From NCBI GenBank assembly GCA_031280435.1, contig JAITGS010000095.1, positions 1-47,921 of the forward strand: 47,921 nt of DNA, read 5' to 3'. The notes beneath the pieces were generated by a model. It saw only the letters and a list, made by a program, of their open reading frames with translations, was not told the DNA's origin and searched no databases. Position numbers and translations under genes: made by a program. This DNA is from Tannerellaceae bacterium. Lineage in GTDB: Bacteria > Bacteroidota > Bacteroidia > Bacteroidales > Tannerellaceae. Numbering within the stretch: position 1 is the stretch's first letter; every line of letters starts with the position of its first letter. Of this stretch, positions 8,889 through 20,800 are shown piece after piece.

Positions 8889-8973
8889 CCGAAGGCAGCC
8901 CTGACGGGCACATAGCCGAAGGGAGCCCTGACGGGCACATCGTCGAAGGGAGCCCTGACGGGCTTATGCCGAA
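8868..8973. repeat. 27-bp tandem repeat, four units
   Basis: Four units of 26-27 bp start at 8868, 8894, 8921 and 8948; the consensus begins GGSAGCCCTGACGGGCACAT and ends GCCGAA. Each has the small self-complementary core GCCC-TGAC-GGGC. The first unit encodes the last residues and the stop codon (TAG 8886-8888) of the ferredoxin-like gene; the rest are intergenic. Confidence 0.88.
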
Positions 8974-8992
8974 GGCATACCGCAAGGAAATG

Positions 8993-9027
8993 AAAAGGCC
9001 GCGCACGATTAACGTTCACGGCCTTTT
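8993..9027. terminator. Bidirectional intrinsic terminator
   Basis: A 9-bp perfect stem AAAAGGCCG/CGGCCTTTT with a 17-nt loop lies between two convergent genes and is flanked by A and T runs in the arms, so it can serve both. Confidence 0.75.
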
Positions 9028-9056
9028 CTGATGATGCGGCAGGCTTGTATTCCTGC

Positions 9057-10379
9057 TTAAATCTTAGGCAGCGCCCACGGCGATCGGTAAAGGGCCTGCG
9101 AGAGGCTTTCGGCCTGAGTGTCGCCCGATATGCGGCTCGCTCCCGAATCCCACGAGACCTCGCGGCCAACGCGGCAGGATATGTTCGCCAGATGCGACAT
9201 GATGGCAACCTTTGCGCCTATGGCTATGTCGGCGGCGGGCAGGTTGCGGCTTTTGATGCAGCTCAGGAAGTCGCCCACGTGCCTGTACAGCCCTTTGCCC
9301 TCGCCCTTGCGGAAGGGGATGGCCTCCATTCGCGGAGCGTTGCCGGCCGTAACCGGAATCACTTCCCAGCCGGCGCGGGTCAGCAGCAGCGTACCGTTCT
9401 CGCCGTAAAAGGCCAGCCCTTCCTTCTTGTCGAACAGGCCGTGATTGATGCCGCAGGCATGGTCCCAGATGATGTTGAAGTCGCGATAGCAGTAGGTGGC
9501 CATAAGAGTATCGGGAGTCTCCATGGCGTCGGCCGGATAGGCAAACTTCCCGCCGGCACCGTAGGTCTTGCCCGGCAGGTCGGCATTCATTCCCTCGAGC
9601 GCATAGTCGAGCAGATGCACTCCCCAGTCCGACATCAGTCCGCCGGCATAGTCCCAGAAGAAGCGGAAGTTGTAGTGGAAGCGGTTTTCGTTGAACGCCC
9701 GCCGTGGAGCCGGGCCGAGCCACATGTCGTAGTCGACGCCTGCGGGCGGAGCGCTGTCGGGCTTGACGGGCAGCGTAGGTTTGCCGTCTTGCCAGGCCCA
9801 TACCTTCACGGTGCGCACGCGGCCGATCTTGCCGTCGCGGATGAAGGTAGCGGCCTCGTGCCAGTGCGGATCGCTGCGCTGCCACTGTCCCACCTGCACC
9901 ACGCGGTTGTATCGCCTGGCCGCACGCAGCATCAGGTTACATTCTTCTATGGTGTTCGACAGGGGCTTCTCCACATATACATCCTTACCGGCCTGCACCG
10001 CGGCAATCATCTGAAGGCAATGCCAATGGTCGGGAGTTCCTATTATCACCGCGTCAATGTTTTTGTTGTCAATAAGGCGCCGCCAGTCCTTGTAGAGGGC
10101 TGCCGGCTTGCGGCCTGTCTTCTTTTCAACGTCGGCTGCCCGCCGGCTGAGCCAGTTCTCGTCCACGTCGCAAAGCGCAACGCACTCCACTTCGGGATAG
10201 TCGAGAAAAACATTGAGGTTGGAATAGCCCTGGCTGCGGCAGCCTATCAGGCCAACCCTCACCTTGTTAGAGGGAGCCGAGGAACCCAGCGCCGATGCGT
10301 ACGAATGACCCACGAGCGGGGAGATGCCTATGCCGGCGGCCGTAATCACTGATTTCTGAAGGAAATTTCGTCTGTCCAT
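9057..10379 (-). CDS. Tat-exported Gfo/Idh/MocA family oxidoreductase
   Basis: A 440-residue protein with a twin-arginine signal (MDRRNFLQKS, then a hydrophobic stretch to about residue 30). The mature part opens with a Rossmann fold (VRVGLIGCRSQGYSNL, VALCDVD) and has the family dinucleotide-domain motif VYVEKPLSNTIEE with the catalytic-type Lys of EKP, followed by the alpha/beta C-terminal domain. Such exported members bind NAD(P) before folding is complete and act on sugars or glycan degradation products; the substrate is unknown. It is a lone gene, divergent from upxY, with a terminator on its far side. Its need for Tat export fits the nearby tatAC genes. Confidence 0.9.
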   Translation of the reverse strand: MDRRNFLQKSVITAAGIGISPLVGHSYASALGSSAPSNKVRVGLIGCRSQGYSNLNVFLDYPEVECVALCDVDENWLSRRAADVEKKTGRKPAALYKDWRRLIDNKNIDAVIIGTPDHWHCLQMIAAVQAGKDVYVEKPLSNTIEECNLMLRAARRYNRVVQVGQWQRSDPHWHEAATFIRDGKIGRVRTVKVWAWQDGKPTLPVKPDSAPPAGVDYDMWLGPAPRRAFNENRFHYNFRFFWDYAGGLMSDWGVHLLDYALEGMNADLPGKTYGAGGKFAYPADAMETPDTLMATYCYRDFNIIWDHACGINHGLFDKKEGLAFYGENGTLLLTRAGWEVIPVTAGNAPRMEAIPFRKGEGKGLYRHVGDFLSCIKSRNLPAADIAIGAKVAIMSHLANISCRVGREVSWDSGASRISGDTQAESLSQALYRSPWALPKI

Positions 10380-10398
10380 AATTGTAGATATTATTTTG

Positions 10399-10430
10399 TT
10401 TGCTTATGTAACTTCATAAATTTATTTTTG
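10399..10430 (+). promoter_or_regulatory. Promoter of the UpxY-like gene
   Basis: TTTG at 10399-10402 and TATTTTTG at 10423-10430 are spaced by 20 nt, a textbook Bacteroidota sigma-ABfr promoter, about 45 nt before the start codon at 10475. Confidence 0.75.
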
Positions 10431-10474
10431 CGCAATATTAACCAATAAAAAGGTAACACACAATTTGAATAAAA

Positions 10475-10981
10475 ATGGAATCAGCTAAAATCAATCCAAG
10501 CACAACTCAGTGGTATGTTTTGTATACCTCTGCCCAGGCCGAAAAGCAGGTGAATATCAGGCTATGCGAAAAAGGCATAGAAACCTGGCTACCTATCCAT
10601 CGCTCACCGCGAGTATGGTCGGACAGGGTAAAGATTGTCGACATACCTCTTTTCCGCTCCTACATCTTCGTCAAATGTCCGTTGCACGTACTGTATACGC
10701 TAACCATGGTTTACGGCGTGTCGCGCATAGTGATGTACGACGGCAAGCCGGCCATACTGTACCAGCACGACATCGACGCCATCAAGGAGTTCCTGCAATT
10801 AGCCGAAAAGAAAGAGATTGTCATTGGCGACGACGTGGAAGTCCTCTCCGGCCCCATGAAGAACGTTTCGGGGAAGGTCAGGAAGATAGGTAACAAAATG
10901 ATCATGCTCTACATCGAGCAGATGGGCGTGGTGATGCACGTACCCGTATCTCAGGTCAGCCACGCCAACCGTCTGCGCTAA
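10475..10981 (+). CDS. UpxY/NusG-like transcription antiterminator, orphan
   Basis: A 168-residue protein with a NusG N-terminal domain (WYVLYTSAQAEKQVNIRL, then FRSYIFVKC, residues about 12-100) and a C-terminal KOW-like domain (VEVLSGPMKNVSGKV, residues about 115-165). UpxY proteins bind RNA polymerase and let it read through early terminators, normally of the capsule locus in which they are the first gene. Here no capsule genes follow: a terminator lies 22 nt downstream, then a repeat array and the cobalamin operon. Its target may be in trans or it may be a relic of a lost locus. The only envelope-glycan genes in view are 10 kb away on the other strand. Confidence 0.85.
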   Translation: MESAKINPSTTQWYVLYTSAQAEKQVNIRLCEKGIETWLPIHRSPRVWSDRVKIVDIPLFRSYIFVKCPLHVLYTLTMVYGVSRIVMYDGKPAILYQHDIDAIKEFLQLAEKKEIVIGDDVEVLSGPMKNVSGKVRKIGNKMIMLYIEQMGVVMHVPVSQVSHANRLR

Positions 10982-11002
10982 GCGCTTCTCCCCTCTCCCA
11001 CA

Positions 11003-11036
11003 AAAGCCAAAGCACCAGCTGCCTTGGCTTTTTTTA
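11003..11036 (+). terminator. Intrinsic terminator after the UpxY-like gene
   Basis: An 8-bp perfect stem AAAGCCAA/TTGGCTTT with a 13-nt loop runs directly into a T tract, just past the stop codon at 10981. Confidence 0.85.
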
Positions 11037-11057
11037 TGGCCTCAATCCGACAGCTTA

Positions 11058-11632
11058 GCCGGAAAAGCTAATCGCAACGGCTCCGGCGTCATCCGTGGAG
11101 AAAAATGCGACGCAGTATTTTCTTGCGCAGAGCTTCGGAGAAAAATGCTACGTGGCATTTTCTTGCGCAGAGCTTCGGACGAAAAATGCTACGTAGTATT
11201 TTTTTGCGCAGAGCTTCGGACGAAAAATGCTACGTAGTATTTTCTTGCGCAGAGCTTCGGACGAAAAATGCCACGTAGTATTTTCTTGCGCAGAGCTTCG
11301 GACGAAAAATGCTACGTGGTATTTTCTTGCGCAGGCCTTCGGACGAAAAATGCTACGTAGTATTTTCTTGCGCAGAGCTTCGGAGAAAAATGCTACGTAG
11401 TATTTTCTTGCGCAGAGCTTCGGAGAAAAATGCGACGTGGTATTTTCTTGCGCAGAGCTTCGGAGAAAAATGCGACGTGGCAGCGGCTTGCGCAGAGCTT
11501 CGGACGAAAAATGCGACGTCGCAGCGGCTCGCGCAGGTCTTCGGACGAAAAATGCGACGTCGCGCTGCCTCCGGCGTGTTCCATGGAGGCAGTGAAATCG
11601 TTTTACTGCCTCCGGCGCTCATCTTTTCCGGC
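11058..11632. repeat. 40/41-bp tandem repeat array (array 1) with 10-bp inverted ends
   Basis: Eleven well-conserved units of 40 or 41 bp run from 11097 to 11542, followed by a decayed twelfth. Each has the near-palindromic core AAAATGCTACGTAGTATTTT and ends in TTGCGCAGAGCTTC. Interior units are nearly identical while edge units decay, a sign of unequal exchange. The ends carry GCCGGAAAAG at 11058-11067 and its exact complement at 11623-11632. Near the right end is a 9-bp stem hairpin at 11585-11613 (GGAGGCAGT/ACTGCCTCC). Because 40 and 41 are not multiples of three, reading frames rotate from unit to unit and no protein is likely. Confidence 0.92.
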
Positions 11633-11659
11633 CTCTTCAATGATAAACAAAAAAAGTTC

Positions 11660-11667
11660 TATTTTTG
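11660..11667 (+). promoter_or_regulatory. Probable -7 box of the cobalamin operon
   Basis: TATTTTTG matches TAnnTTTG and lies just upstream of the riboswitch, so transcription would begin near 11674, giving a leader of about 235 nt that contains the whole aptamer. The -33 region shows no clear TTTG. Confidence 0.6.
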
Positions 11668-11675
11668 CCGCGGAT

Positions 11676-11851
11676 TATGGTGTCGTCCTCCCGCATCCGC
11701 AGGAGGGCAGTAAAAGGGAATCCGGTGAAAGTCCGGAGCTGTACCCGTAGCTGTAAGTTCTTTTAAAACCCAGGCCCACCTCAATGCCACTGAGATTGCA
11801 ATTCTTGGGAAGGCGGCCGCAAAGGGGAGAACAAGCCAGAAAACCTGCCGT
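11676..11851 (+). promoter_or_regulatory. Cobalamin riboswitch
   Basis: The conserved core is readable in order: AGGGAATCCGGTGAAAGTCC, GGAGCTGTACCCGTAGCTGTAA, GCCACTG near 11786, GGGAAGGCGG near 11808, and the B12 box AAGCCAGAAAACCTGCC at 11833-11849. This is the known cobalamin aptamer, which represses expression of the downstream genes when the vitamin is plentiful. No U-tract terminator follows before the start codon at 11909, so control is probably at translation initiation; that mechanism is inference. Confidence 0.93.
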
Positions 11852-14800
11852 ATCCAATGTTGTTTATAAAATATCCGGGAGTAGATATTTTCTTAATTTA
11901 TTAGGATTATGCATATAATATTAAATCATACGCGAGCTCTGATGCTTGCATTGCTTGTGCCCGGCGCCTTTACGCTCAACGCACAGCTTGATACCGCTGC
12001 CCTGCACAGCTTGCCGGAGGTGGAGGTGAGCGCCGGGCTGCGCCCGTCCACAAGCCGCGAGAGCTTCCCCATGCAGCGCCTTGAGCAGCCGCGGATTGAG
12101 GCCTTAGGCATGCGGAGCCTGTCGGAGGTGGTGCGAACATTTGCCGGCGTGACCCTCAACGACTACGGGGGCATAGGCGGACTGAAGACCGTGTCGGTAC
12201 GCAGCCTGGGAGCAAAGCACACAGCCGTGGCTTACGACGGACTCTCCGTGGTGGATGCACAGAGCGGGCAGGCCGACGTGGGGAGGTTCTCGGTCGACAA
12301 CGTGGAGAGCGTAAGCCTGTCCGTAGGGCTGTCGGACGACATCTTCCGCACCGCCCGCATGTACGCCTCGGCCGGAGCCTTGCAGATCACTACGGCTGCG
12401 CCCAAATTTGCAGCCGGGAAGAAAAGCCGCACTGTGGCAGGCCTGCGCTACGGCTCCTTCGGCCTCATCAATCCTTATGCAAGATATGAGCTCAAGGCAG
12501 GAGAAGCCCTCGCGCTCTCCGCTCATGCCGAATGGACGGGGGCGGACGGCGCCTACCCCTTCAGGCTTACGAACGGCAGCGTAACGACCCGCCAAAGGAG
12601 GAACAACAGCGACATCAGCTCCATGCGCGTGGAGGCCAATGCATACGGGAGCCTGCCGGGCGGAGGCCGCCTGCGAGCCAAGCTCTATTCCTATCACTCG
12701 GAGCGCGGGCTGCCGGGCTCGGTCATCCTCTATAACGACAGGAGCGCCGACCGCCTCAGCGATGATAACAGCTTTGCGCAGGCCATGTACGAACGCCCGA
12801 TAAGCCGCCGACTTACCCTGAGGGCTTATGCCCGATACAATTATTCGTATTCGTATTATATCTCGCCCAATGATAATTACGCGGAGGGCAAACAGGAAGA
12901 CAAGAACCTCCAGCAGGAATACTACGCATCGGTGGGAGCCAGCTTCGCCGCATCGCAGTATTTATCAGCGGTGATAGTGACGGATGCGGCACATTCGTCG
13001 CTCCGCAATAATTACCGTAACCCGCCGCAGCCGCGCAGGCTCACATCGCTCACCGTGGCCGCTGCCAGGTTCATGAATCCCCGGCTCACGGCCACGGCCA
13101 GCCTGCTTGCAACCTACATGAGCGACGACGTGAGCAACGGAGGTGCGCGCCCGGCCGATCGCAAGCGCCTCTCGCCCGCATTGAGCCTCTCCGTGCGACC
13201 TTTCGCAGTCGACGCCCTGCGCCTGAGAGCATCCTTGCAAGACATCTTCCGCGCTCCCACCTTCGCCGACCTGTACTACCTGCGCATGGGCAACATCAAC
13301 CTCAAGCCGGAACGGGCCAGGCAGTATAATCTGGGACTGACCCGCACATGGGGCGGCAGAGGCACTGTCCGGCTGATGACGGCCTCGGCCGATGTGTATT
13401 ATAATAAGGTGGAAGATAAAATCATCGCCTATCCTTCCTTATATATATGGAAGATGGTCAATATGGGAGAGGTGGAGATGCGGGGGCTCGACCTCAGCCT
13501 CGGCCTCAACCTTGCCTGGCCGCACAGGGAGGCTTATAGCCTCGACATGACGGCATCGTACAGCTTGCAGAAAGCTATCGACATCACCAACCCCTCGGCC
13601 AAGAATTACAGGCAGCAGATTCCCTACACGCCCGTGCATGCAGGAACGGCCTCGGCCGTAATCGGACTGCCGTGGATAAGCCTCGGATACGTGATGACGG
13701 CAACCGGCAGGCGATACTCCCTCCCGCAGAATATCCCCGACAACCTTATTGCGGCCTACGCCGAGCATAACCTCTCGGTGAACCGCAGCTTCAGCCTTGG
13801 CGCCTTCGTTGTAAAGCTGCAAGGCGAGGCGCTCAACATATCCGCAGCCAACTACGACGTGATACGGTATTATCCCATGCCGGGCCGCTCGTTCAGGCTA
13901 AGTATCAATCTCACTTATTAATAACTATAAATTTTCAAACAGATGAAAACAAAAAGATTTCTATGCTACGCAATGCTGATTACCATGTTTCAGCTTGCCC
14001 TTTTCTCTTGTGGAGGCGATGATAATGAGAAGCTGCCTCCGGGCAAGATAGTGTCCAACCTTGCCTTTACCGATACCGATAAAGAGGCGCTGCTCATAAG
14101 CGGTACGCTAAGCTGGGAGCTCCCCGAGCCGGAAACGAACATTACCGGCTATGCAGTATACCTTGGCGAGGCCTCAACCGACAGGACTCAGTTGCTCGGA
14201 CGGGTGCCGGCCGGAGCCAAGTCATTCGCCGTAGCCTCAGGGACGGCCTGGAAGCCCTACCTGATAGTGGTTGCAACCAACGAAGTGGGCGAGGCATCCA
14301 CGGCGGCATCCGTATCCGTAACCGACAAGCTGCCCGAGTACGAGAAGATCGAGATCCACGGAGCCTACGTGCTGAGCAGCGGCAATGTGGGGCAAAACAA
14401 CTCCAGCCTCGACTTCATCAACCTCGCCGACAAGAACATCATCAACGGAGTCTTCCTGGCCACCAACCAACGCAAGCTCGGCGACCTTGCCCAGGACGCC
14501 ATCGTATACGGCCAGAAGATGTACATACTCGTATCCGTATCGCAAACCATTGAAGTGACCGACCTTTTCGGCGTATCCATCAAGCAGATTAAGACCGACG
14601 GAGAGCCGCGAGCCGTCGTATCCGCAGCCGGCAAGATATTCGTAACGCTATTCAACGGCAAAGTTATCAGCGTCGATACAACGTCGCTCGCCGTGGATAA
14701 GACCGTAGCCGTGGGGCGCAATCCGGAGCAGATAGTGGCTGTGGGCGGCAAGCTCTACGTGGCCAACTCCGGAGGCATGGACTTCGACAGCCCCGTGGGA

Positions 14801-17800
14801 TACGACAAAACCGTATCCGTGATAGATATTCCCACCTTCGCCGAAACAAAGAAGATTGAGGTGGTGCAGAATCCCGTCGGCCTGCTGGCCGACTCCGAAG
14901 GCGACGTTTACGTATTATCCCAGGGAGACTACTCGCATCCGCCCGTGCTCCAGCGCATAGCCGCCGCCGACGGAACAGTATCGGTAGTAGAGGGAGTGCA
15001 TCCCACGGAGATGGCAACGAACGGCTTCAGGATATGGTTCTTCCAGTACGACTGGACGGGCGCCGTGCCAACCGTTTACGGCATCTACGACGCCATAGAT
15101 GAGAAACTGCTCGAAGGCAGCTTCATCAAGAGCGATGCCCCGGCCATGCCATACAAGCTCTTCGTCGACACCGATACCGAGAACGTCTACCTCACCGCCA
15201 GCGATTATATGACCAACGGCGACGTGTACGCCTTCTCCTCGGCCGGCTCGCTGATTCAGAGCTGGACCGCAGGCCTGAATCCCATCAAAGTCGTCTTCGT
15301 CCATACCGTAGTAGTAACGGAGAAATAAGCCGGACGCCTGATGCAACGACTGCTTTACCTTATAATTATATCGAGCCTGGTCTTCTCCTGCGGAAGGCCG
15401 GGCTCTTCCGTACGTACCGAAGGCTATGCCGGCCATGCAACAGGTTTCAAAGTTGAGCGCTCTGCGGGCTACACCCTCGTGGAGCTGACCGACCCCTGGA
15501 ACGCAGGCCGCATCCTTCAGAGGTACGTGCTCGTGCCGCGCAGCGCATCCCTCCCCGACGACCTGCCGCAGGGAACGCTCGTCCGCACGCCCATCCGACG
15601 CCTGGCGGTATATTCCTCCGTGCATGTGGCCATGATCGAAATGCTCGGAGCCCTTGAGAGCATAGAAGGAGTATGCGAGCCCATGTACATAGGCTCCGAA
15701 GCGGTGCGGGAGCGAGTAGCCTCCGGCATAACTGCCGACCTCGGCATGTCCGTATCGCCCAACGTAGAGCGCATGATCGATCGCGAAATAGAGTACATCA
15801 TAGCCAGCCCCTTCCGTAACGCCGACTACGGAGCAGCAGCCAAAACCGGCATCCCCATCATAGAAGGAGCCGACTACACCGAGACCACTCCGCTGGGGCG
15901 AGCCGAGTGGATACGCTTCTTCGGTCTGCTGCTCGAGCGCGAGGAGAAGGCCGACTCCCTCTTTGCCGCCACCGAAGGCGAGTACCGTGCCCTCAAACAG
16001 CTTGCCGCCTCCGCCCCAGGGCGCCCCGGGGTGCTGACGGAGAAAAGATACGGCTCGTCGTGGTACGTGCCCGTAGGAGGCAGCTACATGTCCGTCATGC
16101 TGTCCGATGCCGGAGCAGCTAATGCTTTCGACCACCTCAGCGGAGTCGGCAGCGTTCCCTTAGCCTTCGAAACCGTGCTCGACACAGCCGTCGACGCCGA
16201 CTTCTGGCTGATAAAATACAACACAGCCGCCTTGCTGACCTACAAATCTCTGCGGGATGAATTTACGCCATACGCCAACTTCGAGGCCTACCGCAACCGT
16301 AACATCTACGCCTGCCACACCGGCCTCACCCCATATCACGAAGACACTCCCATACGCCCCGACCTCCTCCTCAAGGATTTGATCCGCATCTTCCACCCCC
16401 ACCTCCTCCCCAATCACAGCCCGCGCTACTACCAGCCGATAGCTGAGGAGTGATGGAGGGAGAAAGCGAGAGCCCCCGGCGCCATGCCGACCTCGTTCTA
16501 ACGTTAGAACGGACTGAATCGGGGCTCGCAGAACTCGTTCTAACGTTAGAACGGACTGAAGCAGGTCTCCCGCAAGCCGTTTGAACGTTAGAATTGCCTG
16601 AATTTGGGTTTTCCGAGCTCGTTCTAACGTTAGAATGGGCCGAATTTGGGCTCTCCGACCCAATTTTAACATAAAAATTGTCTACCGGAGGGCAAATTGG
16701 CCCAATCCCAAGGCTCAAACGGGCACCCGGAGGCCGAATTTGCCCCGTTTGAACGTTAGAATTGCTTGCGGGAGACCTGATTCAGTCCGTTTGAACGTTA
16801 GAACGGCTTTAGCGAAGGCCGATTTTCTCGTTCTAACGTTCAAACGGGCTATATCCGGGCTCCAGGAAGCCCTTTAAATGTTAAAAACGGGGTTTTCGGA
16901 GGTGTAGGGGATGAGCCTGTGCTTTTACAGGTGTGAATGTAAGGAGCGGAACACATCGCTGCTTATATATGATGCTTGGGATACAAAAAAGCAAAGCGTG
17001 CATCACTGTTGCAGGGACACACGCTTCGTTTTTGATAGCTGCGCAGACAGTTTAAATATCTGCGCTCTGATTCTTTTTTTGATTCTGCAAGTATTCTTTG
17101 ATTTGGGGCAAAGTCATTGTCGAGATATCCTTGGATATTTTCTCTTTGATGGCTCTGAATGTTTTTACGGAATCAAATTCTTTCTTGATAGGGGTGACTT
17201 TAGCTTTCATATTCAACTATATCTTTGGGTGAACGAATTTCGAGCGAGGCGTATCCAAGGCGGATGTTCACTGCATTGTAGCCTCTTATGCGGTAAATAT
17301 AAAAGAAATAATTCCCGACTGAAAACCGGGGCTGTACAAAGAAGTATTTCCCGACTGAAAAACAGGCTTCAAAAAGCAATTTGCATGAATTACCATTTGC
17401 ACAACGCCCTGTGTTTTGAATCGAATCCAATTTTAGGGCAAAATTGCTTTTTGCACATGCTTCATCAAGGCTTATTCGGATTGCTCCCCCGCACTATTAT
17501 CCGTGGTGATAGCCTTCGTTGCGGAGTATGGTCATGGCGCGATAGGCTTGCTCTACGAAAATGAGGCGAACCATCTGGTGGGAAAAGGTCATGCGGCTCA
17601 AGGATAGCCTGGCCGAGGCGGCGGCATACACTTTCTCGCTGAAGCCGAAGGGGCCGCCTATTGCGAAAAGCAATCGCTTGCATCCGCTGTTGAGCCGTCC
17701 GCCAAGGTAGGCGGCAAACTCCTCCGATGTGTGCTCGCGGCCGCGCTCGTCGAGCAGTATGAGGTTGTCGGAAGGGCTAAGGGCTCGGAGTATAAGCTCG

Positions 17801-20800
17801 CCCTCCTTCTCTTTGCGCTGCTGCGGGGGCATGTTTTCGGTTTTGCGAATGTCGGGCAATATCATTGTTGAGAAGGGGAGGTATTTGTTGAGCCTTTCGG
17901 CATAGTCGGCAATCAGTCGGTCGTAAATCGTACTGTCTGTCTTCCCAACCATCATCAGTATTATTTTCATTTATATATAGTATGTGTTGATTTGAGATTC
18001 TATTATACCGTCACTACGCCCGTCCGGCCTCAGGCGAGGAGGGCGCGGGCAGGTTGCCGGATAAAAAATTAGTCACGATATTTGTGCAGTATCCACTTAA
18101 AAATAAAAGGACAGCCATGCAGAAAATTATTACTTTAACTATTGTGTTATTGCTCGCCATGACTATGAGCGCAGCCGACATCACATCCATTAGCACAGCC
18201 TTTAAAAGCGGCAAGGCCGCAGATCTGGCCTCAATGTTCGACACCGAAGTCGACATGGCCCTGCCGGGAGCAACATCCAAATGCAATCCTAAGGCGGCCG
18301 TCGACATGCTAAGCAACTTTTTTGCCGCCGGCAAACCTACGAACTTCGCCGTTGTTCATAATGCGGACAAGAAGGACAGCGGCTTTATAGTAGGAAAACT
18401 TACGACGGCCAAAGGAGAGTTCCGCGTAAACATCTCCTACCGATCCGAGGGCAACAGGGCCATCATTCAATCCGTCAGAATAGAATAAACAGCCCGCGAA
18501 ATGGAACATCTGATAGACGAACTTATAAGCCTGGCCTTTGCGGAAGACATAGGCACGGGCGACGTTACAACTTTGTGCTGCATACCTGCCGACGCAAGCG
18601 GAGCAGCCCGGCTTATAGTCAAAGAGCGCGGAATCCTGGCCGGAGTGAAAGCGGCCGGGCTCATCTTCCGCGCTTTCGACCCCGACATGCAAATGTTTGC
18701 CCTCATCCGGGACGGCGCAGAGGTACAGCCGGGCGACGTGGCCTTCAGCGTTCGGGGAAAGGTGCAATCCTTGCTTCAAACCGAGCGCCTCGTGCTGAAC
18801 GTGATGCAGCGCATGAGCGGAATAGCCACCACCACCCGACGCTACGTCGACGCCCTCACGGGAACCGGGGCCCGCGTGCTCGACACCAGGAAAACCACGC
18901 CCGGAATGAGGCTGCTCGAGAAGGAGGCGGTGCGAATCGGAGGCGGCGTAAACCATCGCATAGGCCTCTTCGACATGATCCTCCTTAAGGATAACCACAT
19001 CGACTTCGCCGGCGGCATCACCCGGGCCATCAACAAGGCCCGCGCCTACCTGGACGCTACCGGAAAGGACTTGAAGATAGAGATTGAAGTGCGCAGCTTC
19101 GCCGAGCTGGATGAAGTTCTGGCCACCGGAGGCGTCGACCGCATCATGCTGGATAACTTCGGCATTGCCGATACCCGCGAGGCCGTCCTGCGTATCAACA
19201 GGCGGTTCGAGACGGAGTCGTCGGGCGGAATCACATTCGAAACCCTGCGCGATTATGCCGAAGCAGGCGTCGATTACATATCCGTCGGGGCGCTCACTCA
19301 TTCGGTGAAGAGCTTAGACATGAGCCTGAAGAAGATGATGGACTGAGGCGCCCGCAGCTAAGCCTCAAATTTCAGCCTTATAACCACATATTCGGACCTG
19401 CTGCCTATGCGGTACTTGCCGCCCCATATACCTATCCCGGAGGATACGTATATGTGGGCGGCTTCCTTTTGCAGGTATCCGTGTGTTTTTTCGAACATCA
19501 TGCCGGTGAAAATGGAGAGGGGCCATACCTGTCCGTTGTGGGTGTGGCCGGAGATCTGGAGGTCGATGCCGTTGAGGGAGGCCTCTGCGAGCTTGTGGGG
19601 CTGATGGTCGAGCAGTATGATGGGCCTGGAGCTGTCGAGGCCGGCTACTATCCCGGCAAGAGGCTTGCGGCTGCGGTTGGAGTAATCGTCGCGTGCGGCC
19701 ACATAGAAGGCGTCGGCAACCAAAACGGCAGAATCCCTCAGTACGCTGATGCCGGCCGATTGCAGAAAAGCCTCGCTGCCGTCGACATTTGCAATGAACT
19801 CATGATTGCCGACGGCTGCAAATACTCCCAGCGGAGCCCGCAGCTTGCCTAAGGACTCGGCGAAACCGCCTTCGAGCATGGGGCGCAGATGGCTGTCGAT
19901 GATGTCGCCTGCAATCAGGATGATGTCCGGCTTCTCGGCATCGATCAGAGGCAGCCAGCTCTCGAACTCGGCCTTGCCTACCGCCCCTCCGAGATGAAGA
20001 TCGCTGATGGCGACAATGGTGAGCTCCTTAATGGAGCCGGCCTGCTTGGCTATGGACAGATTGAGCTCAACCCGATCTTTATGCCGGTAGGTTATATTCC
20101 CAACGACTAAGATTAAAGTAATAATTGCACTGATGAGCCCGAAGCTCATCCAGCCCGCAGGCAAGATACGGCCGAACGGGCCGAAGGGCAGAAGGCGCAA
20201 CAGATCGGTTGCGGCAAGCAGAAGCAATAGGTAAAGAAATATCACCAACCACGACATCCCTACGCGGTACACAAGGCTTACAATTTTCAAGGGAGCCACA
20301 TCGGCCACAAAAAAATTGAGAACGAGGGATGCGAAAGCTAAAACACCAAGAGATACAACTATTATACGACCCGGCTGCGACGGGACTATATGCCAGAGGC
20401 GATGGAAGATATAATAGTGGGCGCCAATAACTATCGCGAGGGCTATGATGATAAATAAGGGAGTCCGCATTGCCTGCTGCCTTGCTAAATGTATTTCTTG
20501 CCGAACTTGAGCTGGGCGTTGGCGATAAATTCTTTGATGCGGCTTTCGCTCTTCTTCTTGCAGATGAGCAGAACATTGCCCGATTCGGCCACTATGTGCT
20601 CATCCAAGCCTTCGATAATGACCAGCTTGTCGGAGTTTTCAACGGCTATCAGGTTGGCTGAGGCATCATAAATCATGGCGGTGCCGTTCTTGAGCCTGAC
20701 ATTGCCGGCCTCGTCGCGGTTTTCAGCCATATCGTAGAGCGATCCCCAGGTGCCGAGGTCGGCCCAGTCGAAATCAACCCGCATCATGTATACATTGTCG